Assembly: GCA_028823345.1 (NCBI GenBank)
Contig: JAPKBR010000032.1
Location: 1 to 38,940, forward strand
Length of the DNA: 38,940 nt
From: Planctomycetota bacterium
Lineage (GTDB): Bacteria > Planctomycetota > UBA1135 > GCA-002686595
Reading direction: 5' to 3'
Part shown: positions 17,559-26,517 of the stretch, piece after piece
How positions within the stretch are numbered: position 1 is the stretch's first letter
Layout: every line of letters starts with the position of its first letter
The notes under the pieces: model-generated
Told to the model about the DNA's origin: nothing
The model's input: only the letters and a program-made list of their open reading frames with translations
The model's database searches: none
Translations under genes and position numbers: made by a program

Positions 17559-17957
17559 TCAGCGGTCCATCAGGTCCTGCTCGATGCGCTGCAAGGTGAG
17601 CGCGGAGAGTTCGGGGTTGTGAACCAGATACTTTTTGGCTTCCACCAAAATGCGGGTCTGGCCCAGGTCGAATTGCTCCACATGGACGGTGACTTCGCCG
17701 CCGTCCACCGTGGTGGTGGCAGTGCGGTGGTCGTCGTCCCGGTGGATCAGGGCAGTGGTTTGACCCGAGAGGCTGCTCAGCACTCCGGTCCAAGCCAGCT
17801 CCGGCTCCAGGGGCACCACGGTGCTGATGGCGTTGTCCATGAACTCATCGCTGATCAACACAGCGGCTCCGGAAACCGCCACCAGGGCGCAACTGTTCAA
17901 AAGAGTGGCGCCCAAAAGAGGGGCCGCGAGGGTCATTAGGGTGATTGTGCGTTTCAT
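17559..17957 (-). CDS. DUF3568-like lipoprotein B
   Basis: A 132-residue lipoprotein from ATG 17957, preceded by GAGG with good spacing. The signal peptide ends in LLNSC (Cys23), followed by ALVAVSGAAVLISDEFMDN, the same layout as the neighbour at 17135-17542 (SCAAPIAFIGIAGAAGV). A longer in-frame start at 18218 adds 87 residues rich in Pro, Gly and Arg that look like noise. A TACTTT box at 17979-17984 is a possible -10, about 22 nt before the ATG. The two proteins are divergent in sequence outside the N-terminus, which suggests an old duplication. Function unknown. Confidence 0.72.
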   Translation of the reverse strand: MKRTITLMTLAAPLLGATLLNSCALVAVSGAAVLISDEFMDNAISTVVPLEPELAWTGVLSSLSGQTTALIHRDDDHRTATTTVDGGEVTVHVEQFDLGQTRILVEAKKYLVHNPELSALTLQRIEQDLMDR

Positions 17958-18064
17958 AAAAGGTACCTCTAGGTCCCGAAAGTAGCGATCCCAGAGGGCT
18001 GATTCCAGAGGGACGCTAAGGGAATTGAGGAAAGGGCTGAAACGGTGCCCTGCCCGGCTGGGGC

Positions 18065-18835
18065 TCAACCCTGGGCCGCAGCCACGAGGTCCGCGTAAAA
18101 ACGGACGCCCTCGCCTTCCTGGCGGCCTTCTAATCGGGTCCAGTCCGGGCGGTTGAAGAGGTCGAGGTTCCGTTCGGGGTGGGGCATCAGACCCACCACC
18201 CGGCCACTGGGATCGCATATTCCCGCTACGTCGCCCATGGAGCCGTTGGGGTTCTCAGGGTAGGTGAGAGTCTCGTTGGCGCCTTGGTAGGTCAGGACGA
18301 TCTGGCCGGCAGCGCGTAAGCCCTCGAGGGTCGCCTCATCCTTGCAAGTGAAGCGGCCTTCCGCATGGGCCACGGGCACGGGAAACTTCCATCCTTCCGT
18401 CCACCAGGAGCATTTGCTGCGTTCCACGGCCAGCTGGACCCAGCGGCACTCGTAGTGGTTGGAGGCGTTGGAATAGAGGGCCAAGGTGCGCTCTTCGGGG
18501 GCCCGGTCCGGCTGGAAAAGGCCCGACTCCATCAGCACCTGGAAGCCGTTGCAGACACCGAGGATCAGTCCTCCGTCCGCGACAAAGGCGTCGAGCTCCC
18601 GGCGTATGGCGCGCAGATCGCTGCCCCAGACCCGGCCAGCAGCCAGGTCGTCCCCGTGGCTGAATCCACCAGCAAAGACGAGGACTCGGTACTTCGTGAG
18701 GCGTGGCAGGTCGTCCTGCAGGCGACGATGGGAGAGCACATCGACTTTTGCACCGCCTCGTTCGAGGGCTCGGGCGGTTTCCAGTTCGCAGTTGGTGCCG
18801 CTGGTGCGCAACACGAGTGCTTGGGTGGTTTGCAT
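18065..18835 (-). CDS. purQ: FGAM synthase glutaminase subunit
   Basis: PurQ, 256 residues, the class I glutamine amidotransferase that supplies ammonia to PurL for formylglycinamidine ribonucleotide synthesis. The nucleophile Cys95 is in LGVCNGFQ; the catalytic His-Glu pair is in LMPHPERN near the C-terminus, and FAGGFSHGDDL is the PurQ-specific segment. I start it at ATG 18835 (MQTTQALVLR), where family similarity begins. A longer in-frame start at 18895 would overlap purL by 20 nt. It lies 40 nt after the purL stop, so the two form an operon. Cytoplasmic. No purS gene is present nearby because PurL itself carries PurS-like domains. Confidence 0.93.
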   Translation of the reverse strand: MQTTQALVLRTSGTNCELETARALERGGAKVDVLSHRRLQDDLPRLTKYRVLVFAGGFSHGDDLAAGRVWGSDLRAIRRELDAFVADGGLILGVCNGFQVLMESGLFQPDRAPEERTLALYSNASNHYECRWVQLAVERSKCSWWTEGWKFPVPVAHAEGRFTCKDEATLEGLRAAGQIVLTYQGANETLTYPENPNGSMGDVAGICDPSGRVVGLMPHPERNLDLFNRPDWTRLEGRQEGEGVRFYADLVAAAQG

Positions 18836-18875
18836 GACTGGTTTGTGGTGGACTGGGTCGGAATAGGAAGGGGAA

Positions 18876-21788
18876 CTAGCCCTGGAAGGAGCCATTGAAC
18901 GCGTCGCGAATCGAGTCGATCGAAAGATCCACCAGGGAATCTCCGTTCATGTCGCTGATTTGAAGCCGTGATGCGGCCTGCACTTCGCCCAGCCGGGTCA
19001 CCGGGTGGGACCCGAGGGCTTCTTGGAACGTGGCCACCTGGTGGGGGGCGACCTCCACCAAAAAGCGCGTGGTGCTTTCGCTGAAGAGGGCAGAAGTCCT
19101 GTTCAAATCCTTTGTATAGGACAGCTGGATGTTTGCTCCCAGATCCCCGGCCATGGCGCTTTCGGCCAAGGCGACCCCTAGGCCACCCTCGGAAAGGTCG
19201 TGGCAGGTGCGCACCAAGCTGGCCTGCATGGCCGCGTGCAAGCACGCGAACAGGTCCGGGGATGTGCGTAAGTCCGGCCGGGGAACTTCGCCCCCGTCCA
19301 GACCCAAGAGGGCGTGCAACTCAGATCCGCCCAATTGGTTCTTGGTCTCACCAACCAGCATCAAAACGTTGCCGGCTTTCTTGAGGTCCATGGTCACGGC
19401 CTTGGTCACATCCGGCACGATCGAAAGGGCCGAGATCAAGAGGGTCGGCGGAATCGCGATGGTCTCGTCGCCCACCCGGTACTCGTTATTGAGGGAGTCC
19501 TTGCCGCTGATGAAGGGCGTGCCCAGGGCCATGGCTGAGGCGTAACAACCCTTGGCCGCATGGACCAAGGAGCCCAGGCGGTCGGGCTTGTTGCAATTAC
19601 CCCAGGAGAAATTATCAAGGAGTGATGTGTGGGTCGGATCGCCTCCGGCGGCCACCACGTTGCGCAGGGCTTCGTCGATACAAGTCTCGGCCATGGCTCG
19701 GGGATCGAGTCGCCCATATCGGGCATTGGCCCCCAGGCCGATGGCGGCACCTTTCTTTGAGCCGGGAACCGGGTGCAGCACGACCCCATCACTGGGGCCG
19801 TCATTGCGCACTCCGCTGGTGGGGCCGATTACCCGCTGGCCTTGGACCTCGTGGTCGAACTGGCGAATGATCCACTCTTTGTTGGCCAGGGTGGGTCGCT
19901 TGAGCAACTCCAATAGGGTTGCTCCCGGATCTTCCAGAGCCGGCACTGCCGGGGTGGGTACATCCGGCGCTGACCAGGTGGCCTTGCGGGTTTGGCGCGG
20001 GTTTCCCTCGTGCAGGAAATTCATGTTGATGTCCGCATGCACCACGCCTCCGTAGCGCAGTACCAGCCTGCCCGTGTCGGTGAAGTGACCGATGGCCGTG
20101 GCCACTGCTCCTTCTGCATCAAAGATCTTGATGCAGGCCTCTAGATCTTCCGGCGGAACCGACAAAACCATGCGCTCCTGGGCTTCACTGATCCAGATTT
20201 CCTCTGGGGAAAGGCCCGGGTACTTGAGGGGCACCAGATCTAGGTCGACTTCTGCTCCGCACTCGGCACCCATCTCGCCCACGGCGCTGGATAGGCCTCC
20301 CGCGCCGCAGTCTGTCAGGCCGCGGAAGAGTCGCGCATCACGAGCAGCGAGCAAGCCGTCGAGCACTTTTTTCTCGGTGATTGGGTCACCAATTTGCACC
20401 GCTCCGGCGCTTTGGGTCTCGGAGTCTTCATGCAACTCCACACTGGAGAACGTCGCCCCGTGGATTCCATCCCGGCCCGTGCGGCCGCCGACGGTCACGA
20501 TCACATCCCCGGGCCTCACTTCTTTGGTGGCGGCCCAGCGCGGCATCAAGCCCACCGTGCCCGCGTAGACCAACGGGTTTGCTGTGTAGCCCTCATGGAA
20601 CCAAACACCACCGGCCACCGTGGGGATGCCCATGCGGTTGCCGTAGTCGCGCACACCGGCCACGACCCCCCGCAAAATACGGGAGGGATGCATGGAGCCC
20701 CGGGGGACTTGGTCGGGGGCAAGGTCCGGCGGGCCCACAAAGAAGGCGTCCAGGTTGGCGATTGGCTTGGCGCCCATGCCAACCCCCAGGATGTCGCGCA
20801 CAACACCGCCAATTCCCGTGCCAGCGCCCCCGTAGGGGTCAATCGCGCTGGGGTGATTGTGTGTTTCGACCTTCATGGAAAGGTCCCAGGTTTCCCCGTC
20901 CACATGATCAAACTCGACGATGCCCGCGTTGTCATGGAAGACGCTGATGCACCATGGCTTGTCCAATTCGTAAGTGGCCTTGGCGATGGTGGACTTGAGT
21001 AGGTTGTCGATCACCTCCCCGTCCATCTCGATCAGGCCGCGGAAGGTTTTGTGCTGGCAGTGTTCGCTCCAGGTCTGGGCCAGGGTTTCGAGTTCGCAGG
21101 ATGTGGGCTCGCGACCTTGGTCTGCAAAGTGCTCTTGAATCGACAGCATTTCTGCCGCGTCCAGGGAAAGCAGGCCTTCGTTGGAAAGCTGCACCAGGGC
21201 CGCTTCATCGAGGTTCAAGAGGGGGACGTCCGCAACCCCGTGGCCTTCGGCCTTGGCGGGCCGTCCGTAGTACAGGGTCTCGTCATCGATTGAGACCGCA
21301 TCAATGACCACGTTTGCCAGCACGCGCTTGGAGAGTTGGCTCAGGTGTTCTTCAACCGGGCGGGTTTGCATTTCCCAGGCCTGGAAGGTCGTGACCAAAA
21401 GGTCCTCTTCGGTGACGGGGGCGATGCCCGCGGTGTGCAGGGCTCGCTCTAGAGTCTGGCTCACTGGATCGGTGACTCCGGGTTTGCGTGCCACCAAGAC
21501 AAAGGCGGCACCTTCCCGGGCGGGCATTTCACCTGGGGCTGTGATTCGCGCCACATCGAGTACCGGATCCGCGAGCAATTCGCGGACGGTTCTCAGGACC
21601 TGGGTCTCGTCGAATTCCGGAGGAAGCAAGTAGCCTCGACCCAGCCGCAGATCGCTGATGCTGGAGAGGCCCAGGGCTTGGGCGGCGGCAAGGGCGTGGG
21701 TGCCCTCGGGATCATCGACTGTTGGGCGTCGGAAGACTTCCACGCGCCACGCCTGGGGCGGGGCCGGAGAAATGGTGACAGGGGCCAT
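18876..21788 (-). CDS. purL: FGAM synthase synthetase subunit with fused PurS-like domains
   Basis: PurL, 970 residues from ATG 21788. The C-terminal 750 residues are the PurL/AIRS-type synthetase: TWSEHCQHKTF, KVETHNHPSAIDPYGGAG, LTDCGAGGLSSAVGEMG and THTSLLDNFSWGN are hallmarks. In front lie two PurS-like alpha+beta units, about 13-80 (WRVEVFRRPTVDDPEGTHAL to ELLADPVLD) and about 90-165 (VLVARKPGVTDPVSQTLERA). The normal small PurL is near 740 residues and works with separate PurS. Here PurS is fused while the glutaminase PurQ remains separate. A TTG at 21869 is a possible earlier start, but a -10-like TACACT at 21845-21850 falls between the two and favours 21788. Transcribed with purQ, divergent from accA. 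Confidence 0.93.
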   Translation of the reverse strand: MAPVTISPAPPQAWRVEVFRRPTVDDPEGTHALAAAQALGLSSISDLRLGRGYLLPPEFDETQVLRTVRELLADPVLDVARITAPGEMPAREGAAFVLVARKPGVTDPVSQTLERALHTAGIAPVTEEDLLVTTFQAWEMQTRPVEEHLSQLSKRVLANVVIDAVSIDDETLYYGRPAKAEGHGVADVPLLNLDEAALVQLSNEGLLSLDAAEMLSIQEHFADQGREPTSCELETLAQTWSEHCQHKTFRGLIEMDGEVIDNLLKSTIAKATYELDKPWCISVFHDNAGIVEFDHVDGETWDLSMKVETHNHPSAIDPYGGAGTGIGGVVRDILGVGMGAKPIANLDAFFVGPPDLAPDQVPRGSMHPSRILRGVVAGVRDYGNRMGIPTVAGGVWFHEGYTANPLVYAGTVGLMPRWAATKEVRPGDVIVTVGGRTGRDGIHGATFSSVELHEDSETQSAGAVQIGDPITEKKVLDGLLAARDARLFRGLTDCGAGGLSSAVGEMGAECGAEVDLDLVPLKYPGLSPEEIWISEAQERMVLSVPPEDLEACIKIFDAEGAVATAIGHFTDTGRLVLRYGGVVHADINMNFLHEGNPRQTRKATWSAPDVPTPAVPALEDPGATLLELLKRPTLANKEWIIRQFDHEVQGQRVIGPTSGVRNDGPSDGVVLHPVPGSKKGAAIGLGANARYGRLDPRAMAETCIDEALRNVVAAGGDPTHTSLLDNFSWGNCNKPDRLGSLVHAAKGCYASAMALGTPFISGKDSLNNEYRVGDETIAIPPTLLISALSIVPDVTKAVTMDLKKAGNVLMLVGETKNQLGGSELHALLGLDGGEVPRPDLRTSPDLFACLHAAMQASLVRTCHDLSEGGLGVALAESAMAGDLGANIQLSYTKDLNRTSALFSESTTRFLVEVAPHQVATFQEALGSHPVTRLGEVQAASRLQISDMNGDSLVDLSIDSIRDAFNGSFQG

Positions 21789-21844
21789 GGGGGGAGCGCT
21801 GGGCAGGGGGGGAAGGGCTCTGGGAGGGGCTTGATTTTGGGGGG

Positions 21845-21850
21845 AGTGTA
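21845..21850 (-). promoter_or_regulatory. Putative -10 box of purL-purQ
   Basis: TACACT on the minus strand, with GTGATT 17 nt upstream as a poor -35. It lies 57 nt before ATG 21788 and after the alternative TTG at 21869, so transcription from here would exclude the longer PurL form. No riboswitch fold is apparent in the leader, which is C-rich. Confidence 0.35.
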
Positions 21851-21973
21851 GCGATTTTTCGGGCTCCAATCACCTCTGAAGCTGGGACAGCCCGGCAGGA
21901 ATCTGGCCTTCTTCCAGCAGGCCCTCTTGCTCCGGGCGCTCCCTTGGGTGAGGATAGGCACAGGAGATATCCC

Positions 21974-22984
21974 TTGAGCAGCCCCAAGAAACCCGACACC
22001 AGTCCCGGAATGGCCTTTGAGCGGCCGATCCAAGAGTTCGAATCCCAACTGAGCGAGCTGGAGGAGTTGGCCCAGACCACAGAGCTCGACATTTCGGAAG
22101 AGCTCGTTGCCGTGCGCAAAAAAATCGCCCTGGCGATTCAGGTGACCTACGCGGACCTTTCAGCCTGGAATCAGGTCAATGTGGCGCGTCAGCCCGAGCG
22201 CCCCGTGGCCAGCGACTATATCGCCCATTTGTTTGATGACTTCGTCGAGCTGCACGGAGACAAGATGTATGGGGATGACGCTGCCATTGTGACTGGGCTT
22301 GCGACTCTCCAGGGCCGCAGGTTCTTGCTTGTGGGTCATCGCAAGGGTCGCACCACCAAGGAGCGGCTTGAGACCAATTTCGGTTGCGCCCACCCGGAGG
22401 GCTATCGCAAGGCCCTGCGTAAGATGCGCCTGGCTGAGAAAATGGGCCTGCCCATCGTGACCTTCATCAACACCCCCGGGGCCTATCCCGGTATTGGTGC
22501 CGAGGAGCGCGGCCAGGCCACTGCAATCGCCGAGAACATCTTGGAAATGTTCCGCATCAAAACTCCGATCCTGACCATTGTGATCGGCGAGGGAGGGTCC
22601 GGTGGAGCCCTGGGCATCGGCATTGGCGATCGGGTGCTGATGATGCAATACTCCTACTATTCGGTGATCAGTCCCGAGGGCTGTGCCGCGATTCTGTGGA
22701 AGGATGGCGCCCGCACCCCCGAGGCCGCTGAAGCTCTGCAATTGACCGCGCCCACCTTGATCAAGCTGGGCATCGTGGACGGCATCGTTCCCGAGCCCGC
22801 CGGTGGCGCCCACCGGGACCGGGAGCAAACCATGAAGAACATGGCCCGGGCGATCACGGACCACCTGGACGAATTGGCCCAGATTCCAGCAGACGAGTTG
22901 CTCGCCGCCCGGCGCGAGAAATTCCGTCGGATCGGGTCCCTGGAGAACCGCTTTCCGATTTTGACCCCCAGCGAGAGCTTCTGA
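21974..22984 (+). CDS. accA: Acetyl-CoA carboxylase carboxyltransferase alpha subunit
   Basis: AccA transfers the carboxyl group from biotin to acetyl-CoA to make malonyl-CoA, the first committed step of fatty acid synthesis. It works as an alpha2beta2 complex with AccD, not in this window. Hallmarks are ELHGDKMYGDDAAIV, GAYPGIGAEERGQATAIAEN, IGEGGSGGALGI and SPEGCAAILWKD. I chose the TTG at 21974 because AGGAG precedes it by 7 nt; an ATG at 22010 (MAFERPI) has no such site but gives a protein of 325 residues, nearer the usual 315-325. Monocistronic by position and divergent from purL. Cytoplasmic. Confidence in function is very high, in start moderate. Confidence 0.95.
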   Translation: MSSPKKPDTSPGMAFERPIQEFESQLSELEELAQTTELDISEELVAVRKKIALAIQVTYADLSAWNQVNVARQPERPVASDYIAHLFDDFVELHGDKMYGDDAAIVTGLATLQGRRFLLVGHRKGRTTKERLETNFGCAHPEGYRKALRKMRLAEKMGLPIVTFINTPGAYPGIGAEERGQATAIAENILEMFRIKTPILTIVIGEGGSGGALGIGIGDRVLMMQYSYYSVISPEGCAAILWKDGARTPEAAEALQLTAPTLIKLGIVDGIVPEPAGGAHRDREQTMKNMARAITDHLDELAQIPADELLAARREKFRRIGSLENRFPILTPSESF

Positions 22985-23260
22985 GAAGCCTGGAGGCCGG
23001 GGTGCCCCAGGTTGATGCCGATCATTGAGGATCTTGCAATTCGGATCTAACGGCCTTGCGGGGCCTTCGTAGGGTGTCCTATGGCCCGACCGATCCGAAG
23101 CAACCTGCGTCCCAGCCTGGGGGCTGCCTCCGGGGCATCCAGGGTGAGGCAATGGAGAAAAGGTCCGGGGAAAGGCTGGACGGCCAGAAAGTCTGCTGCC
23201 GATGAATACCCGTTGTCTCGGGGTTACACTCGTACCCCGTCGGAACAGTCGGTCAGTCCT
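22985..23260. other. Intergenic region before sigma gene
   Basis: The 276 nt between accA and the sigma factor start. A reading frame continues upstream of ATG 23261 to 23081 but has no family-like sequence. TACACT at 23225-23230 is a -10-like box about 30 nt before the ATG. I saw no strong hairpin with a T-run after accA. Confidence 0.35.
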
Positions 23261-23959
23261 ATGCAGAAGCCCGAAACCCAGCCCCAGCCCCAGTCAGGAC
23301 GCCAGTCGCCTGAGGCCCTTGAGTCCGCCGCTCAGCGAGCGGATGACCGGGCCCGGGACCATGACCTGGTTCGCCAGGCCCAGGCGGGGGAGGAGCAAGC
23401 TTTTTGTGAGCTGGTGCAGCGCCACGAAGCCCGCGCCCAACGGGTGGCACGCAAGATGGTGCCCTCGGAGGAAGATGCCAGGGACCTGTGCCAAGAGGCC
23501 TTCTTACGGGTTTTCCGTCACCTGGAGCGCTTTGATTTTCAATACGCATTCTCTACTTGGCTCTATCGTATCGTGACCAACTTGGCCATCGACCACCTGC
23601 GTAAGCGACGGCCCACCTCGTCCCTGGTGGGCAGCGGCGAGGACGAGCCCTCCATCGACTTGCCGGATGAGCGGGTTGAGGATCCGTCCGATCAGATGTC
23701 GGCCGAAGAAACCAAACTCGAAGTTCACGCGGTGCTGCAAACCCTCGCACCGCATTTTCAGTCAGTGATGGCCCTGCGCGAGATCGAAGGCTTGGGCTGT
23801 CCTGAAATCGCCGAGATCGTAGGCGCAACCCACGTGACCGTGCGCTGGCGTTTGCACCGGGCGCGCAAGTTGTTCTTGGAAGAATGGCAACGCCGGGAGC
23901 GCATCTGCGCTGCTGGATCTGACTCAACTGCCACCAACGATCCCTCTGCTCGCCCGTAG
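23261..23959 (+). CDS. ECF-type RNA polymerase sigma factor
   Basis: A 232-residue sigma-70-family factor of the extracytoplasmic-function type. Region 2 is DHDLVRQAQAGEEQAFCELV through EDARDLCQEAFLRVFRHL and FSTWLYRIVTNLAIDHLRKR. Region 4 is TLAPHFQSVMALREIEGLG followed by the helix-turn-helix PEIAEIVGATHVTVRWRLHR. There is no region 3. The first about 40 residues are a Gln/Pro/Ala-rich leader. An in-frame start at 23081 is possible but its extra 60 residues are Arg/Pro-rich with no similarity. The next gene encodes a zinc-binding anti-sigma factor, so the pair is a one-component stress switch, probably sensing an envelope or redox signal. The target promoters are unknown. Confidence 0.93.
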   Translation: MQKPETQPQPQSGRQSPEALESAAQRADDRARDHDLVRQAQAGEEQAFCELVQRHEARAQRVARKMVPSEEDARDLCQEAFLRVFRHLERFDFQYAFSTWLYRIVTNLAIDHLRKRRPTSSLVGSGEDEPSIDLPDERVEDPSDQMSAEETKLEVHAVLQTLAPHFQSVMALREIEGLGCPEIAEIVGATHVTVRWRLHRARKLFLEEWQRRERICAAGSDSTATNDPSARP

Positions 23960-23987
23960 GGAGCTCTGCCGAAAGAAACCTATTTAT

Positions 23988-24602
23988 ATGATGAACTCCC
24001 TCGACAGCCCCTGCACTGAGATCCGCTCTGCCTTCCCGCTTTATGTGGGCGGTGACTTAGACCCCGATGAGGGTGCCGCTATCGAGCAGCACATCGACCG
24101 CTGCCCGGCCTGCGCCATTTCCATGGAACCGTGGATCACCATGCGTGGGCATCTCGACCGTGAGGCGCAAGAAGTCCGTGAGGGCCATGTCCCTTCCCTA
24201 TGGAATGGAGTACGCGCCCAAATGCAACGGGAAGGGTTGCTCGAACCTGCGGCGGCTCTCAGTGGAATGAGGCGAGTGGTGGGCGCCCCGCGATTTGCCT
24301 TGGTGGGAACCCTTGCTGCTGCTGCGGCTCTGTTGGTGTTCGGCGTGTTCTTCCAATCCTCCGGCAAGGGCCTTGCTGGAGAGCAAGGCCTCGTCCCGGG
24401 AACCCCCGGATTGTCCGAGGGAACGATGGTTTTGGCGCCCCTAGAGGAATCGACCTTGGGTGCCCGGTCAGGCCTTGCCCTGCGCAAGGCGGATCCGGCC
24501 GATCGTCCCCTGGCGGAAGGTGCGGTGGAAGTGCTGCACAACCTGCGTGCCTCTGGTAGGGGCCCTGGTAGTGGCTCCAACCGTTTGACCAGCGGTCACT
24601 AG
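23988..24602 (+). CDS. Membrane-anchored zinc-binding anti-sigma factor
   Basis: A 204-residue anti-sigma factor of the ZAS type. The N-terminal domain has the zinc signature His35-x3-Cys39-x2-Cys42 (EQHIDRCPAC), followed by helices that would grip region 2 of the sigma factor. One membrane helix lies at 103-122 (FALVGTLAAAAALLVFGVFF). The remainder is an 80-residue Gly/Ala/Leu-rich outer segment with no known sensor domain. It follows the sigma gene by 28 nt, so the two are co-transcribed. Two ATG codons stand in a row at the start (23988 and 23991). A typical ZAS protein releases sigma on proteolysis or thiol oxidation. Here no extra Cys pair is obvious. Confidence 0.85.
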   Translation: MMNSLDSPCTEIRSAFPLYVGGDLDPDEGAAIEQHIDRCPACAISMEPWITMRGHLDREAQEVREGHVPSLWNGVRAQMQREGLLEPAAALSGMRRVVGAPRFALVGTLAAAAALLVFGVFFQSSGKGLAGEQGLVPGTPGLSEGTMVLAPLEESTLGARSGLALRKADPADRPLAEGAVEVLHNLRASGRGPGSGSNRLTSGH

Positions 24603-24661
24603 GTCCGTCCCTGGGGATCAGGCTCAGTGGGTGAAGCCCACACTCCTTTGCGTTCTAAGAG

Positions 24662-24699
24662 GCCTTTTGGGTACGGATTATTGCCGCCCAAGGGGCTTT
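24662..24699 (+). terminator. Terminator of sigma/anti-sigma operon
   Basis: GCCTTTTGGG (24662-24671) pairs with CCCAAGGGGC (24687-24696), with two G-T pairs. CGG/CCG extends the stem inward. TTTA follows. It is 60 nt past the anti-sigma stop. The T-run is short, so termination may be incomplete. Confidence 0.55.
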
Positions 24700-24828
24700 A
24701 TCCGTGTCCTGATGGGGGGGTCAGAGGGAAATGTCTATTCCTGGGTCCATAGCCTGAAGTCTGCTTCCCGGGTAAGACGATAGATCGGGGGTTCCCTCCC
24801 CTTCATCCCCACTTTTCTCCCCGCTGCC

Positions 24829-26445
24829 ATGACTTCCGACGCCCGCCAGCCCTCTGGCAATGGCCCCAATCCTGCTGGGGTGACTCTTCACGGAGACTCC
24901 CATGGTGTGATTTTAAGTCCGGCCGCCCTGGGATTTGTGGCGGATTTGGAGCGCGCCCACCGCAGCCGTCGGCGTGAGCTCTTGGCCGCACGGGAGCAGC
25001 GTCAAGCCCGCTTTGATGCGGGGGAGTTGCCGGACTTTTTGGCAGAGACCCAGTCCGTGCGCGACGGGGACTGGCGGATTGCTTCCACGCCCAAGGATCT
25101 CACCGACCGCAGGGTGGAGATCACAGGGCCCGTTGATCGAAAGATGGTGATCAATGCCTTGAACTCCGGTGCTCGGGTGTTCATGGCTGACTTCGAGGAC
25201 TCTTGCTCGCCCACCTGGGATAACTTGATTGAGGGTCAGCAGAACTTGATGGACGCGGTGCGCCGTGAGATCGACTTTGTGCACCCCGACACAGGGAAGG
25301 CCTATGCCTTGAACGAAGAGGTCGCCACCCTGATGGTGCGACCCCGCGGTTGGCACCTGGTCGAGAATCACCTCCACGTGGACGGCCAGCCCGTGTCCGC
25401 CTCGATCTTTGACTTTGCACTCTATCTGTGGCACAACGCCCACGAGCTGAGGCGTCAAGGCAGTGGCCCATACTTTTACTTGCCCAAGCTCGAGAGTCAC
25501 CTTGAAGCGCGTCTTTGGGAAGACGTTTTTGTGCAGGCCCAAGAGGCCCTCGAACTCCCCAAGGGAACGATCAAAGTCACGGTGCTTATCGAGACTTTGC
25601 CTGCGGCTTTTGAGATGGACGAGATCCTCTTCGAACTGCGCAACCACATCGTGGGTTTGAACTGCGGCCGTTGGGATTATATTTTCAGCTTCATCAAGAC
25701 CACCCGTAATCATGCGGATTGCGTGATGCCTGATCGAGGCAGCGTGGGTATGGACCGACGTTTCTTGAGGGGCTACTCTCAGTTGCTGGTGGAAACCTGC
25801 CACCGCCGGGGTGCCCATGCCATGGGTGGCATGGCGGCCCAGATTCCGATCCGCGGAGATGACAAGGCCAACGCCTTGGCCATGGCCAAGGTCACCGCCG
25901 ACAAGCGTCGTGAGGTGGAGAACGGCCATGACGGTACCTGGGTGGCACACCCGGGCCTGATGCCCCTGGCCTTTCAGGAATTCGACTCGGGCATGCCCAG
26001 CCCCAATCAAATCGATCTACCCCGAGATCCCTCGGGCATCGTGCGTGAGGACCTGCTCAGCGTCCCCGTGGGCACGATCAGCATGGCCGGGGTCCGTTCA
26101 AACCTGTCCGTGGGTTTGCGCTACATGGCCGCTTGGCTTTGTGGAAACGGTTGCGTGCCCATCGATCACCTGATGGAAGACGCGGCCACAGCCGAGATCT
26201 CGCGCTCACAGCTTTGGCAGTGGCGCCGTCACGAGGCCCAGACCGTGGACGGACTCACCGTCGACTCCGACCTTTTGCGCACCGAGTTAACCCAGACCCT
26301 CGCAGACCTGCGTGCGGACTTGGGCGACATCGCTTACACCCGCGGGCGCTTTGGCCTAGCGGGCAAACTCTTCGAGGGCCAAATCCTAGCAAAGGAAATG
26401 CCTGCCTTCTTAACCCTTGAAGCTTACGAGCACCTGGCGAACTAA
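24829..26445 (+). CDS. aceB: Malate synthase A
   Basis: Condenses glyoxylate with acetyl-CoA to malate, the second step of the glyoxylate shunt. It has 538 residues, the size of isoform A. Motifs in order: FEDSCSPTWDN, MVRPRGWHLVENH (170-182, active-site Arg171), LIETLPAAFEMDEI (Glu255), GRWDYIFS, and VPIDHLMEDAATAEISRSQ with the catalytic Asp451. The ATG at 24829 is the first in-frame start; its leader is C-rich with no good Shine-Dalgarno. Isocitrate lyase follows 72 nt later on the same strand, so the pair is probably an operon. Cytoplasmic. Induction by acetate or fatty acids is typical but no regulator is encoded in the window. Confidence 0.97.
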   Translation: MTSDARQPSGNGPNPAGVTLHGDSHGVILSPAALGFVADLERAHRSRRRELLAAREQRQARFDAGELPDFLAETQSVRDGDWRIASTPKDLTDRRVEITGPVDRKMVINALNSGARVFMADFEDSCSPTWDNLIEGQQNLMDAVRREIDFVHPDTGKAYALNEEVATLMVRPRGWHLVENHLHVDGQPVSASIFDFALYLWHNAHELRRQGSGPYFYLPKLESHLEARLWEDVFVQAQEALELPKGTIKVTVLIETLPAAFEMDEILFELRNHIVGLNCGRWDYIFSFIKTTRNHADCVMPDRGSVGMDRRFLRGYSQLLVETCHRRGAHAMGGMAAQIPIRGDDKANALAMAKVTADKRREVENGHDGTWVAHPGLMPLAFQEFDSGMPSPNQIDLPRDPSGIVREDLLSVPVGTISMAGVRSNLSVGLRYMAAWLCGNGCVPIDHLMEDAATAEISRSQLWQWRRHEAQTVDGLTVDSDLLRTELTQTLADLRADLGDIAYTRGRFGLAGKLFEGQILAKEMPAFLTLEAYEHLAN

Positions 26446-26517
26446 TTCGCTCGGACCCAACTGCGGCCTCTCGCAGGCCCACCCGTGACAAATCCGAAAG
26501 GAACCCCACTTGATTCC

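Noticed and set aside
22160..23152. A 330-codon open frame on minus opposite accA
   Set aside because: It is the antisense shadow of a GC-rich, strongly conserved gene; no family sequence, no start signal, and accA covers nearly all of it.
24913..26010. A 365-codon open frame on minus opposite malate synthase
   Set aside because: Third-position GC bias keeps the antisense frame open. Its translation is His/Val/Gly-rich with no recognisable domain.
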